13,130 nucleotides of DNA from Candidatus Bathyarchaeota archaeon (GCA_018396565.1 JAGTQO010000001.1:27717-40846), one strand, 5' to 3'; positions 1-6,545 are shown, counted from the stretch's first letter. The notes: generated from the letters alone by a model not told the origin. A program made the numbers and translations.

Positions 1-32
1 GACCATTGGAATAGAGATGAAGATAGGTTGAG

Positions 33-51
33 TAATCTCTCCTAGAGATTA
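33..51 (-). terminator. 7-bp hairpin just after the CDF transporter stop codon
   Basis: TAATCTC (33-39) and GAGATTA (45-51) are perfect inverted copies around a 5-base loop. On the minus strand the hairpin begins 2 bases after the stop codon of the CDF gene. No T-run follows it, so it may protect or define the 3' end of the mRNA rather than act as a classical terminator. The role is inferred; the inverted repeat is directly visible. Confidence 0.35.
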
Positions 52-53
52 TG

Positions 54-1400
54 CTATACAGGCTCCGAATGGATCTCGACTACAGAATTGGGAAAGATCT
101 CCTTCAAATCTTCCTCTACATGGCTGAGAATCCTATGGACTGCATCGACAGACTTGTCTTTGTCTAATGAACAATCCAAATATATATGTAGTTTACCTCC
201 AGTGACATATACCCTCGATTTCTTAAGAGTTTTAATCTCCCTATGCTGGGAGACTATCCAATATATCTTTCTTATTATCTCAGGATCCTCAAGAGGCTCA
301 GCCTTCAATATTCCATCTTGATAAAGTTCCAAGTGAACGAAGACGTCTTTCACACCGGGAATTTTTTCACAGATCATCTTCTCAAGATGGTCGGCGATGT
401 CATGGGCCTTGATCAAATCTATCTTTGGATCAACTCGAGCATGGAAAGCAAGATGGATTCCATCCTTTAAACATAGAATCTTCAAGTTATGTATTTCCTT
501 GACACTTTCTATTTCATGAGTAAAATTCTTAACCTGCCTCTCAACGAACAAGTTGGAAATTCCCGGCTCAACATGGATTGTAACATCTACATCTCCAATC
601 AACATAGATAGGTTAGTCTCGACCCTTGATGCTATCGCATGAGCCTCATCCAGCTCTACGTCTCCTTGGACTGTTATCTTAGAATCAATGTATACCCTCT
701 CACCGACCCTTCTCACCCTCAATTTTTTGCATTCACTCACACCTTCAGTTTTAAGAATAGTCTCTCTTATCTCAGATAGGAGGTCAGATGATGTTGCATC
801 ACTCAGTTCAAGAGATGTTCGCTTAACCGTATTCAAGCTAAGATATCCAAGCAGTAGACCGAGTACGACTCCGGCGAGAGGGTCTCCACCGTAATATCCT
901 AAACTCGCTAGGGCTAGACCTAATAGGGCAATCATGGTTGATCCAAAGTCTGACAAAGCATGAAGTAGATCAGTCTTCACAGTTATGCTTGAACCAGCCC
1001 CCCTCAGAACTATTATTCTTGCAAGGTCTATGGTCATAGTGTAAAGTACAGCTGAGAATCCTAAAGGTCCAGGGGAGACGACGAAATTTCCATCGAGAAG
1101 CCTAGATGCCGATTCGTAAACAAGAATGAAACTTAACAGAAGAAGCATGAGACCACCTAACATGCCGCCGAGAGTCTCTATCTTACCATGACCATAAGTA
1201 TGATCTATATCAGGTGGTTTAGCTCCTAGCCTCGCCGTCAAGAGCAGAATCATAGTTGTCACTGCATCGAAAGCAGCGTGTAAAGCATCACCTAAGAGTG
1301 CGAGACTATTCTCAATGAATCCCGCAGTAGCCTCAACGGCTACGACACTAGCTATTAGAATCAGGGAAACTTTCAATGCAGTTATTTTGGAGTCTAGCAT
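54..1400 (-). CDS. Cation diffusion facilitator (CDF) metal efflux transporter with three tandem C-terminal domains
   Basis: This is a membrane antiporter of the CDF family, which exports divalent metals such as Zn, Fe, Co or Mn against protons. The N-terminal ~200 residues carry the transmembrane domain. Both metal-site motifs of the HxxxD type are present, at H41/D45 in GDALHAAFD and at H147/D151 in LLHALSD. The conserved DHTYGHGK loop is at 66-73. HD-HD sites are usual in zinc-type members, but the metal cannot be fixed from this alone. The cytosolic part is about 250 residues, against roughly 90 in ordinary members of about 300 residues, and reads as three consecutive alpha/beta repeats (about 200-280, 285-365 and 370-448). 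I chose ATG 1400 because AGGTGA lies about 11 bases upstream; GTG 1415 is the alternative and adds 5 residues. The gene diverges from the DUF362 unit, and a hairpin follows the stop. Confidence 0.93.
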   Translation of the reverse strand: MLDSKITALKVSLILIASVVAVEATAGFIENSLALLGDALHAAFDAVTTMILLLTARLGAKPPDIDHTYGHGKIETLGGMLGGLMLLLLSFILVYESASRLLDGNFVVSPGPLGFSAVLYTMTIDLARIIVLRGAGSSITVKTDLLHALSDFGSTMIALLGLALASLGYYGGDPLAGVVLGLLLGYLSLNTVKRTSLELSDATSSDLLSEIRETILKTEGVSECKKLRVRRVGERVYIDSKITVQGDVELDEAHAIASRVETNLSMLIGDVDVTIHVEPGISNLFVERQVKNFTHEIESVKEIHNLKILCLKDGIHLAFHARVDPKIDLIKAHDIADHLEKMICEKIPGVKDVFVHLELYQDGILKAEPLEDPEIIRKIYWIVSQHREIKTLKKSRVYVTGGKLHIYLDCSLDKDKSVDAVHRILSHVEEDLKEIFPNSVVEIHSEPV

Positions 1401-1480
1401 CACAACCAGCTTCACCTAGACCTGTTTCACGACAGAAATAGGCTTTTCGAATAAACTCTAAAGGCAACCCCCAACCGTCA

Positions 1481-1490
1481 TAAATTTAAT
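1481..1490 (+). promoter_or_regulatory. TATA box ahead of the leader ORF and DUF362 gene
   Basis: TAAATTTAAT sits so that an archaeal start about 26 bases downstream of its centre falls at about 1510, next to ATG 1511. This suggests a leaderless transcript beginning at the short ORF 1511-1597 rather than at the DUF362 start at 1591. It is a sequence-pattern call only. Confidence 0.45.
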
Positions 1491-1510
1491 GCTTGGTAGG
1501 GGCAATAATA

Positions 1511-1597
1511 ATGGTAAAGGAATTATCTAAACCTACAAACCAACACACTATCTCTGAGACGGATCAACTCTATATCAACATAACATCAAAATGGTGA
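1511..1597 (+). CDS. 28-codon leader ORF overlapping the DUF362 start
   Basis: This short ORF starts with ATG where a leaderless transcript from the 1481-1490 TATA box would begin. It reads MVKELSKP at the start and ends SKW. Its stop TGA (1595-1597) lies inside the start region of the next gene: ATGGTGA (1591-1597) holds both the DUF362 start and this stop. That arrangement suits translational coupling or a regulatory leader peptide. The other explanation is that a single-base indel or a -1 shift near 1588-1591 has split off the true N-terminus of the DUF362 protein. The peptide resembles nothing I know, and the evidence for translation is positional only. Confidence 0.35.
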   Translation: MVKELSKPTNQHTISETDQLYINITSKW

Positions 1598-2370
1598 AAG
1601 ATGGGTCGAGGGTTAGAATTAACTTGGCAACTTCCATCGTTGAAGTATGCAGTTTAGAGGATACTGTTGAGCAACTTCCTGAACTATGCAAGCGTATTGG
1701 ATTCAAACTTAGCAAGTTGAGTCTCGCCTTGATCAAACCTAACATCTGCGGTCTATATCATCCTTCCATAAGCTTACTATATGGAGCTGTAAGGTTTCTA
1801 CTCACCGGTGTGAGGTCAGTTATAATAGGCGAAACCCGCAGCATGGTACACGATCCTGAGGATCAGTTTAGGAGATTGGGAATACTGAACCTTGTGAAGA
1901 ACTTCGGGGAAAACGTAGTAGCTCTCGACCTCTCGAACGATGAGTGGATGAAAGTAAAAGTGCCTAATCCTCATGTACTCAGAGAAATCGAGTTGCCAAA
2001 GAAAGTTTTAGAGGCGGATTTACTGGTAAACATTCCTAGGGCTGGAACCCATTCCACTACACTTCTTACGTGTGCTTCAAAGAATCTTTTCGGGCTCCTT
2101 CCACAGAAACATAAGTATAGCATTTACCATCCTTTAGGAATCGATAAGGTTGTGGCAGACATTGCTCAAACAGTAAGACCTCACCTCAATATTGTTGATG
2201 TGGGGAACAGGGTGATCATAGGCTCCGACATTTTAACAGTGGATATTGTAGCATGCAAGTTTATAGACTTGGACCCTCTCAAAATCGAGCATTTGAGATT
2301 AATAGCCCATGATAGAGGTGAAAAGCTTGAGAAGATTAAAAATAGTATACAGGTAGTGACTCTCAAATGA
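1591..2370 (+). CDS. DUF362 family protein without ferredoxin domain
   Basis: This 259-residue protein is of the DUF362 type (PF04015-like), a family common in anaerobic archaea and bacteria whose biochemical function is not established. Recognisable family features in order are ALIKPNICG (46-54), a VIIGETRS stretch (77-84), LEADLLVNIPRAGTHSTTLLT (about 140-160, with the family's Pro...Thr-His pattern), SKNLFGLLP (163-171) followed by YHPLG, and a C-terminal VIIGSDILTVDIVA segment. No Cys-rich ferredoxin insert is present, unlike the DUF362 protein at the other end of the window. The start ATG 1591 overlaps a 28-codon upstream ORF in another frame, so expression may be coupled to it. The true N-terminus is uncertain if that ORF is part of the same gene. 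It ends 17 bases before the convergent small gene at 2388. Confidence 0.85.
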   Translation: MVKDGSRVRINLATSIVEVCSLEDTVEQLPELCKRIGFKLSKLSLALIKPNICGLYHPSISLLYGAVRFLLTGVRSVIIGETRSMVHDPEDQFRRLGILNLVKNFGENVVALDLSNDEWMKVKVPNPHVLREIELPKKVLEADLLVNIPRAGTHSTTLLTCASKNLFGLLPQKHKYSIYHPLGIDKVVADIAQTVRPHLNIVDVGNRVIIGSDILTVDIVACKFIDLDPLKIEHLRLIAHDRGEKLEKIKNSIQVVTLK

Positions 2371-2387
2371 GACTTAAAATATAGTCG

Positions 2388-2648
2388 TTAGTCAACATCA
2401 TCGGGTGACTCCTCGTCTAAACGACTCTCAACATTTAAAGCCTCCGTCTCCTCTTTAAGATCTTCCTCTGTTATTATGCCTGCAATAAAGAGTATGTCGT
2501 TAACCCATTCAGATACGAGGGTGTCAATACTCTCCACTGGAATGAGAGGACACTTCAGAAGAATGTTTTTCAAATCTGTAAAGAGATCATCTAGATTTAC
2601 ATTGTTTACAATCTGTTTTTTACCTAGAGCAAACTTCATCTGGGTCAC
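2388..2648 (-). CDS. Small acidic protein of unknown function
   Basis: I do not recognise this 86-residue protein. It has a short basic N-terminus (KFALGKKQ), a mainly helical middle containing a single Cys, and a strongly acidic tail rich in Glu and Asp from about residue 60 to the end. There is no signal peptide, clear membrane segment or metal motif. The start is GTG 2648, supported by GAGG about 8 bases upstream on the minus strand; ATG 2639 is the alternative and has a poorly placed ribosome site. It converges with the DUF362 gene and diverges from the ECF operon, so it appears to be transcribed alone. It is called as real because the purine-rich ribosome site fits and the plus-strand reading frames opposite it look like non-coding translations. 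Confidence 0.5.
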   Translation of the reverse strand: MTQMKFALGKKQIVNNVNLDDLFTDLKNILLKCPLIPVESIDTLVSEWVNDILFIAGIITEEDLKEETEALNVESRLDEESPDDVD

Positions 2649-2701
2649 ATTCTATCCTCAGGGATCCAGCCTGGATATTACTCTAAATCGTTACTGAATT
2701 C

Positions 2702-2708
2702 AATATAT
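2702..2708 (+). promoter_or_regulatory. Distal TATA-like element upstream of the ECF operon
   Basis: AATATAT with a projected start at about 2731. If active, it would produce a long leader or an independent RNA through 2731-2960. It is AT-rich in an AT-rich neighbourhood, so the call is weak. Confidence 0.25.
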
Positions 2709-2967
2709 CAAAATTGTGGCCTGTAAAGCGGGTTGCCAGCGAAATCCCCCAACAGCTTAAGGGGCTATATTAACGGTGGAAATGCCATTCTGACAGGACC
2801 ATATGGAAGAAACGTCTCTCCTTATTTATGTGGTGTTGCCGATGCTGTAAATGTAAGACTTACCAAAAGATCTGCACCCGTTCTGCTCCTCCCAGGTCTT
2901 ATAGTTCAATTATACCCCTATCCCTCTACCTGTTTGGAAACCGATATATTCTTGGTATGTACGATTA

Positions 2968-2976
2968 TTTTATATT
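2968..2976 (+). promoter_or_regulatory. Proximal TATA box of the ECF operon
   Basis: TTTTATATT places transcription start near 2998, giving a leader of about 30 bases with a GGAG ribosome site (3014-3017) ahead of ATG 3029. It is the better placed of the two candidate promoters and it overlaps the left arm of the inverted repeat 2973-3002. Confidence 0.45.
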
Positions 2977-3002
2977 CCGGCCTATGTCGGGAGACCGGAA
3001 TA
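2973..3002. promoter_or_regulatory. Perfect 8-bp inverted repeat over the operon promoter; candidate operator
   Basis: TATTCCGG (2973-2980) and CCGGAATA (2995-3002) are exact reverse complements with 14 bases between them. Arm centres are 22 bp apart, about two helical turns, which is the spacing expected for a dimeric regulator on one face of DNA. The left arm overlaps the TATA box and the right arm covers the projected transcription start, so a bound protein would block initiation. In RNA it could instead form a stem near the 5' end. No regulator gene is in the window. Confidence 0.45.
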
Positions 3003-3028
3003 GAGATGGACAAGGAGAAAGATATGAA

Positions 3029-3244
3029 ATGGCAAACCTTCCACTGCCCTATGCACAGTTCTTCCAACTGGTCACAGCAATATACGCAGTCATATCTGTT
3101 ATAGCAGTCCTTTGGAATAGAAGTCTAGAAAAGTCAAGCAGATACTATGGCTTCTCAAGAGCCTTCGCAATATTCATGATAGTAGTGACAGTCTTCCTAG
3201 TGATATCTTACATTGCCCAAGCAACATTCATGGGATGGATATAG
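3029..3244 (+). CDS. Small two-helix membrane protein, first gene of the ECF operon
   Basis: This 71-residue hydrophobic protein has two predicted membrane helices, about residues 11-30 and 45-66, joined by a short charged loop (WNRSLEKSSRYYG). I do not recognise the family. ATG 3029 is chosen because GGAG lies 11 bases upstream and a TATA box sits at the right distance. The frame stays open back to 2828 but the extra residues look non-coding. The S-component gene begins 12 bases after its stop with its own strong GGGGAGG site, so the two are almost certainly co-expressed. Size, topology and position recall the two-helix partner CbiN, which works with the S-like CbiM in cobalt ECF transporters, but no sequence similarity is evident. 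An accessory subunit of this transporter is an inference. Confidence 0.7.
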   Translation: MANLPLPYAQFFQLVTAIYAVISVIAVLWNRSLEKSSRYYGFSRAFAIFMIVVTVFLVISYIAQATFMGWI

Positions 3245-3256
3245 GGGAGGGTAGAG

Positions 3257-3841
3257 ATGGAGGCAGTTAGAGGCGGGATAAAACCGGGGCATCTGGTGGT
3301 TTCAGGAGTTTTCGGAGGAATCTGCGCTGGAGCCGCCCTATTCTCAATCATAATGGTTCCGATTCCAGGAATTCCAGGAGGATCAGGCTTCTGGATTCCC
3401 GCAGGACTATACTTTGCCTTGACTTTATGGTTTGGATTTTGGGGCGCACTCGCCGGCCATATTGGAACATTCATAGGTATGGGGCCATTCTTCGGATTCA
3501 CATTTCAAGTATGGGCCGACGGTGCTTTGGGCGACTTCTTCGCTCCACTAATCAACCTTGCAATATTCAGAGCTACCAGAGCTGATCCTGAACTCAAGAC
3601 TAAAAGAGACATGGGAATATGGCTTATCTCAGTGATAATATCAACATGCTTGGCGGCAATGTGGATACATTTCGTTAACTACAGTTTCGGAACAATAACT
3701 TTCGACCTTTGGAAGTGGGGTGTAATAGCCTACACTATAGGCGATACCTTAGCAGTGTGGATCATTGGAACCTTACTTCTCAGATCAGCCACGAAGTACA
3801 TTAAGACATTTCCATACTATGTGAAGGGGCTCTTCTCTTGA
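3257..3841 (+). CDS. ECF transporter S component (substrate-binding membrane subunit)
   Basis: This is a 194-residue membrane protein with about five or six hydrophobic segments, the size and form of S components, which bind a vitamin or metal and dock on the shared EcfT/EcfA module. The GVFGGICAGAALFS segment (17-30), the Gly/Pro-rich IPGIPGGSGFWIPAG (37-51), and the GDFFAPLINLAIFRA and YTIGDTLAVW stretches (92-106, 159-168) fit the glycine- and Asp-containing helices of this superfamily. The identification rests mainly on the directly following T and A genes. The substrate cannot be read from sequence by eye; a COG0212 gene in the operon hints at thiamin-related compounds. Start ATG 3257 has GGGGAGG 6 bases upstream. 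Its stop codon lies within a strong hairpin. Confidence 0.8.
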   Translation: MEAVRGGIKPGHLVVSGVFGGICAGAALFSIIMVPIPGIPGGSGFWIPAGLYFALTLWFGFWGALAGHIGTFIGMGPFFGFTFQVWADGALGDFFAPLINLAIFRATRADPELKTKRDMGIWLISVIISTCLAAMWIHFVNYSFGTITFDLWKWGVIAYTIGDTLAVWIIGTLLLRSATKYIKTFPYYVKGLFS

Positions 3842-3848
3842 AGAGCCC
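3827..3848 (+). promoter_or_regulatory. 9-bp perfect hairpin spanning the S-component stop codon
   Basis: GGGCTCTTC (3827-3835) and GAAGAGCCC (3840-3848) are exact reverse complements around a TCTT loop, extendable by a G-U pair. The stop TGA (3839-3841) lies in the loop and stem. The hairpin ends 11 bases before the GGAAG site of the T gene. It may be a processing or stability element that sets S versus T/A levels, or a partial terminator; only short T-runs follow. The structure is directly visible, the function is inferred. Confidence 0.5.
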
Positions 3849-3872
3849 TGAATTTCTTTGGAAGTTCATGAG

Positions 3873-4703
3873 ATGTCGCAGCGTTCAATGTTTGTCCACA
3901 TCTCAAAAGACTCCCCTCTGAACCTTCTTCACCCACTCCCCAAACTTGCCTTGATCTTAACGATCAACACAGTAGCTCTCATAATCGAGGCTCCTATCCC
4001 CTTCCTGATGTTAATAATTCTAGTTGTGTTTACATTCAGAATCGCCAAGGTTCCTATCATAAGGATATGGAGGCTGATCGCTGCCTTGATAATTGTAAGT
4101 CAAGCAGTCATAATATCGTACGTGTTCACGAGTAGGATCCCAGGCAAAATAATTTACGAATTTCCTTGGGGAACCTACGTCTCAGATATGACTCTTCTCT
4201 TCTCACTCTCCATGATCATGAGATATTCAACCATGCTTTTGGGTTCGACACTCATCCTCTGCACAACGAGCGATAGAGACATAACCTACGGAATATTCTC
4301 CCTCAAACTACCATACTCCTTAGCTTTCATATTTACATTAGCCTTCAGATCAACCTCAATATTCATAGATGACTTCGCCAAAGTTAGGGACGCCATGATT
4401 CTGCGTGGAACAAATTTCTATAAGGGTTCAATAGTCTCAAGGGCTAGAAGCTACGCCAGACTACTCATCCCACTCATATTCATAGCTTTGAGGAGGGTCG
4501 TTGAGTATACTTATGCGGTAGAAGCGAAAGGCTTCACGGTTACCGGGAAGAGAACATACCTACACCGATACGATGTTAAACCTAGGGACATAGTCATCTC
4601 GATACTTCTTGCCTCATCAGTCTTCTTAACCTTCATCCTGAAGTATTGGCTCGGCATCCTATCGTTTCCAGGCTGGCCCCTGAACATGTTCCTTGGAAGG
4701 TAA
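3873..4703 (+). CDS. ecfT: ECF transporter transmembrane component EcfT
   Basis: EcfT is the membrane scaffold that couples the S component to the two ATPase domains. The protein (276 residues from ATG 3873) has several hydrophobic helices in the N-terminal half, a charged cytosolic region and a final helix. The two coupling motifs of the family are present in the expected order: AMILRG (about residues 174-179), and EAKGF (about 217-221), in which Lys replaces the more usual Arg of an A-R-G triplet. Start choice: ATG 3873 has GGAAG 8 bases upstream; TTG 3858 and ATG 3888 are in-frame alternatives. It follows the S gene closely and ends 5 bases before the preferred start of the ATPase gene, in standard operon packing. 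Confidence 0.9.
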   Translation: MSQRSMFVHISKDSPLNLLHPLPKLALILTINTVALIIEAPIPFLMLIILVVFTFRIAKVPIIRIWRLIAALIIVSQAVIISYVFTSRIPGKIIYEFPWGTYVSDMTLLFSLSMIMRYSTMLLGSTLILCTTSDRDITYGIFSLKLPYSLAFIFTLAFRSTSIFIDDFAKVRDAMILRGTNFYKGSIVSRARSYARLLIPLIFIALRRVVEYTYAVEAKGFTVTGKRTYLHRYDVKPRDIVISILLASSVFLTFILKYWLGILSFPGWPLNMFLGR

Positions 4704-4708
4704 AGAGG

Positions 4709-6538
4709 TTGGTAACTGCCGTCTCGATTGAAAATTTGAGTTGGAGGTACGAGACTGGTAGGGAATGGGCTCTGAAAGATGTAACACTGAATGTGGAAGA
4801 GGGAGAATTTCTAGGAGTAGTCGGACCGAGCGGGGCTGGCAAGACAACTCTCTCCCTATGTCCTTCAACCTCGTCGACTGGTAGGGAATGGGCTCTGAAA
4901 GATGTAACACTGAATGTGGAAGAGGGAGAATTTCTAGGAGTAGTCGGACCGAGCGGGGCTGGCAAGACAACTCTCTCCCTATGTCTGGCAGGTTTGATCC
5001 CTCACATGACTAGGGGGGTTATGTGTGGCAGCGTAAAGATTTACAGTATGGATACATCGAAGACGAGGTTGAAGGACATAGTCCGCAGGGTTGGAGTAGT
5101 ATTCCAGGATCCTGAAACACAATTCGTAACAATGTCTGTTGAAGATGAAGTTGCTTTCCCAATGGAGAACTACGCCTTTCCAAGGGAGATTATGGCGTCG
5201 AGGGTTGAAGAGGCTTTGAAGGCTACGAGGATGCAGGATTATGCAGCGAGATATCCATATGAGCTATCTGGGGGTCAGAAGCAGAGAGTTGCGATCGCCT
5301 CATTTCTTGCGCTCAGACCTGACATTCTTGTTTTGGATGAACCCACTTCAGACCTTGATCCGGCGGGTAAGAGTGAAGTCTTCTCTATAATAGACAGGTT
5401 GAGAACAGAATATAATACTACTCTAATAGTCATAGAGCATAATACGGAGGAGCTTGCTAAATATGCCGATAGGGTGGTGCTTCTCGATAGGGGAAGAATA
5501 GTTAAGGAAGAAATTTGTAAATTTTTCTTTGATGATGTTCCTTTTCTTCAAGAACACGGCGTCTATCCACCCCAAGTCACTGAACTATGCTACAGACTTG
5601 AGAATGGTAGGGAGAGCAGCCTTCCATTGACTGTTGAGCAGGCAACAGCCTACTTGAAGAACAGGTTTTCATTGAAAGATTCTCCGCAAAACGTTAGATG
5701 GTCTCCACGTAGACATGTCAGGAAGGAAGGAGATGTGATTCTTAGGGTTGAGAATTTGAGATTTACATATCCCGATGGTACAGAAGCTCTGAAAGGCATC
5801 GACTTCGAGATAAGGAGGGGGGAGTATGTGGCGGTGATAGGGCAGAACGCATCTGGAAAGACCACCCTAGTAAAGCACCTTGTAGGTTTACTCAAACCCA
5901 CTCATGGGAATGTCTACGTGTTCGGACTCAATACAAAGAATGTAAGCATAACAAGCTTGGCAACTAAGATAGGTTATGTGTATCAGAATCCAGACCATCA
6001 ACTCTTTTGTCAGACAGTTTATGAAGAGTGTGCTTATGGTCTGAGAAATCTAGGATTTTCAGAGTCGGAGGTCAAGACTAAGGTTCGAAATGTTCTAGAA
6101 GATCTTGGAATGGCTGGTTTAGAGGACACCGAGACGTTTATCTTAGGGAAGGGGGAGAGGCAGAGGCTTGCAGTTGCAACAGTCTTGGTGATGGCTCCGG
6201 AAGTCATTATCATTGATGAGCCAACAACAGGCCAAGACATGAAACAGTCCGAATCGATAATGAATCTTCTAGACCAGTTTAATATGGAGGGTAAAACAGT
6301 GATAATAATAACCCATAACATGAGGCTTGTAGCTGAACATGCAGATAGGGCAATGGTCATGGCAGATGGAAAAATATTGCTGGATGGAGGCGTGAGAGAA
6401 ATATTTTCTAACATTGATCTTATGAAAAGAACATTTTTAACTCCGCCGCAGATAACTCTACTAGCAAACAGTTTGTCTCCGGAGTTGAAAGGAGTTTTGA
6501 CTGTCGACGAGTTGGAAAAACTCTTCAAAGTGAAGTGA
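4709..6538 (+). CDS. Fused double-ATPase subunit (EcfA-EcfA) of the ECF transporter, with duplicated first Walker A
   Basis: This one polypeptide supplies both ATP-binding subunits that power the transporter. Numbered from TTG 4709 (609 residues), domain 1 has Walker A GPSGAGKTT at 39-47 and again at 80-88, Q-loop Gln133, signature LSGGQ 186-190, Walker B ILVLDE 206-211 and switch His244. Domain 2 has GQNASGKTT 378-386, Gln426, LGKGE 479-483 as signature, VIIIDE 499-504 and His536. The LGKGE form is a variant of LSGGQ. The repeated Walker A arises from a perfect 110-bp direct repeat that inserts 41 residues in frame; without it the domain is ordinary. Start: TTG 4709 has GGAAGG 8 bases upstream; TTG 4646 is in frame but overlaps ecfT by 58 bases. 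If the duplication is real, the first nucleotide-binding site may be disturbed. The cyclo-ligase-like gene follows after 7 bases. Confidence 0.93.
   Translation: MVTAVSIENLSWRYETGREWALKDVTLNVEEGEFLGVVGPSGAGKTTLSLCPSTSSTGREWALKDVTLNVEEGEFLGVVGPSGAGKTTLSLCLAGLIPHMTRGVMCGSVKIYSMDTSKTRLKDIVRRVGVVFQDPETQFVTMSVEDEVAFPMENYAFPREIMASRVEEALKATRMQDYAARYPYELSGGQKQRVAIASFLALRPDILVLDEPTSDLDPAGKSEVFSIIDRLRTEYNTTLIVIEHNTEELAKYADRVVLLDRGRIVKEEICKFFFDDVPFLQEHGVYPPQVTELCYRLENGRESSLPLTVEQATAYLKNRFSLKDSPQNVRWSPRRHVRKEGDVILRVENLRFTYPDGTEALKGIDFEIRRGEYVAVIGQNASGKTTLVKHLVGLLKPTHGNVYVFGLNTKNVSITSLATKIGYVYQNPDHQLFCQTVYEECAYGLRNLGFSESEVKTKVRNVLEDLGMAGLEDTETFILGKGERQRLAVATVLVMAPEVIIIDEPTTGQDMKQSESIMNLLDQFNMEGKTVIIITHNMRLVAEHADRAMVMADGKILLDGGVREIFSNIDLMKRTFLTPPQITLLANSLSPELKGVLTVDELEKLFKVK
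4753..4985 (+). repeat. Perfect 110-bp direct repeat inside the ATPase gene (4753-4862 and 4876-4985)
   Basis: The two copies are identical over 110 bases, separated by 13 bases (CTTCAACCTCGTC) with no evident source. The period is 123 bases, so 41 codons are added without shifting the frame. Each copy encodes TGREWALKDV through GPSGAGKTTLSLC. The flanks continue as a normal ABC domain if one unit is removed. The lack of any difference, even at silent positions, means a very recent duplication or an assembly artefact. Confidence 0.95.
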
Positions 6539-6545
6539 AAAGACA

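Larger units (their letters stand above)
2649..3028 (+). other. Gene-free stretch ahead of the ECF operon; possible structured leader or small RNA
   Basis: These 380 bases hold no convincing gene. They contain two promoter-like TATA elements (2702-2708 and 2968-2976), an 8-bp inverted repeat (2973-3002) and several short complementary segments: CCCC/GGGG at 2747-2750 and 2761-2764, and CAGGT/ACCTG at 2893-2897 and 2928-2932 enclosing a TATA stem with a GTTCAAT loop. Translations of the open frames here look non-coding. If the first promoter is used, the operon has a leader of about 300 bases or a separate small RNA lies here. I cannot match it to a known riboswitch, tRNA, RNase P or SRP RNA. 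Confidence 0.4.

Noticed and set aside
2987..3000. GTCGGGAGACCGG resembles the B12 box of cobalamin riboswitches
   Set aside because: The rest of the riboswitch core is missing or wrongly spaced, the match is largely explained by the right arm of the inverted repeat, and such riboswitches are not to my knowledge usual in archaea.
8..3008. GGAATAGAGATG occurs near the window start (8-19) and at 2997-3008
   Set aside because: Several chance 12-base repeats are expected in a window of this size, and the flanks do not match.
2828..3028. In-frame N-terminal extension of the two-helix peptide starting with a Cys-rich stretch (MWCCRCCKCK)
   Set aside because: There is no ribosome site ahead of 2828, the following residues look non-coding, and a TATA box plus GGAG site support ATG 3029.
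2733..3104. Open frame of 123 codons on the plus strand
   Set aside because: It overlaps the supported membrane-peptide gene in another frame and has a composition unlike a known protein.
4633..4970. Two minus-strand open frames with internal repeats opposite the ATPase gene
   Set aside because: They are antisense shadows of the duplicated Walker A segment; the repeats come from the DNA duplication.
4861..6515. The filler between the duplicated units shares an inverted 9-mer (GTCGACGAG) with 6502-6510
   Set aside because: A 9-base match is too short to prove a template-switch origin for the filler.
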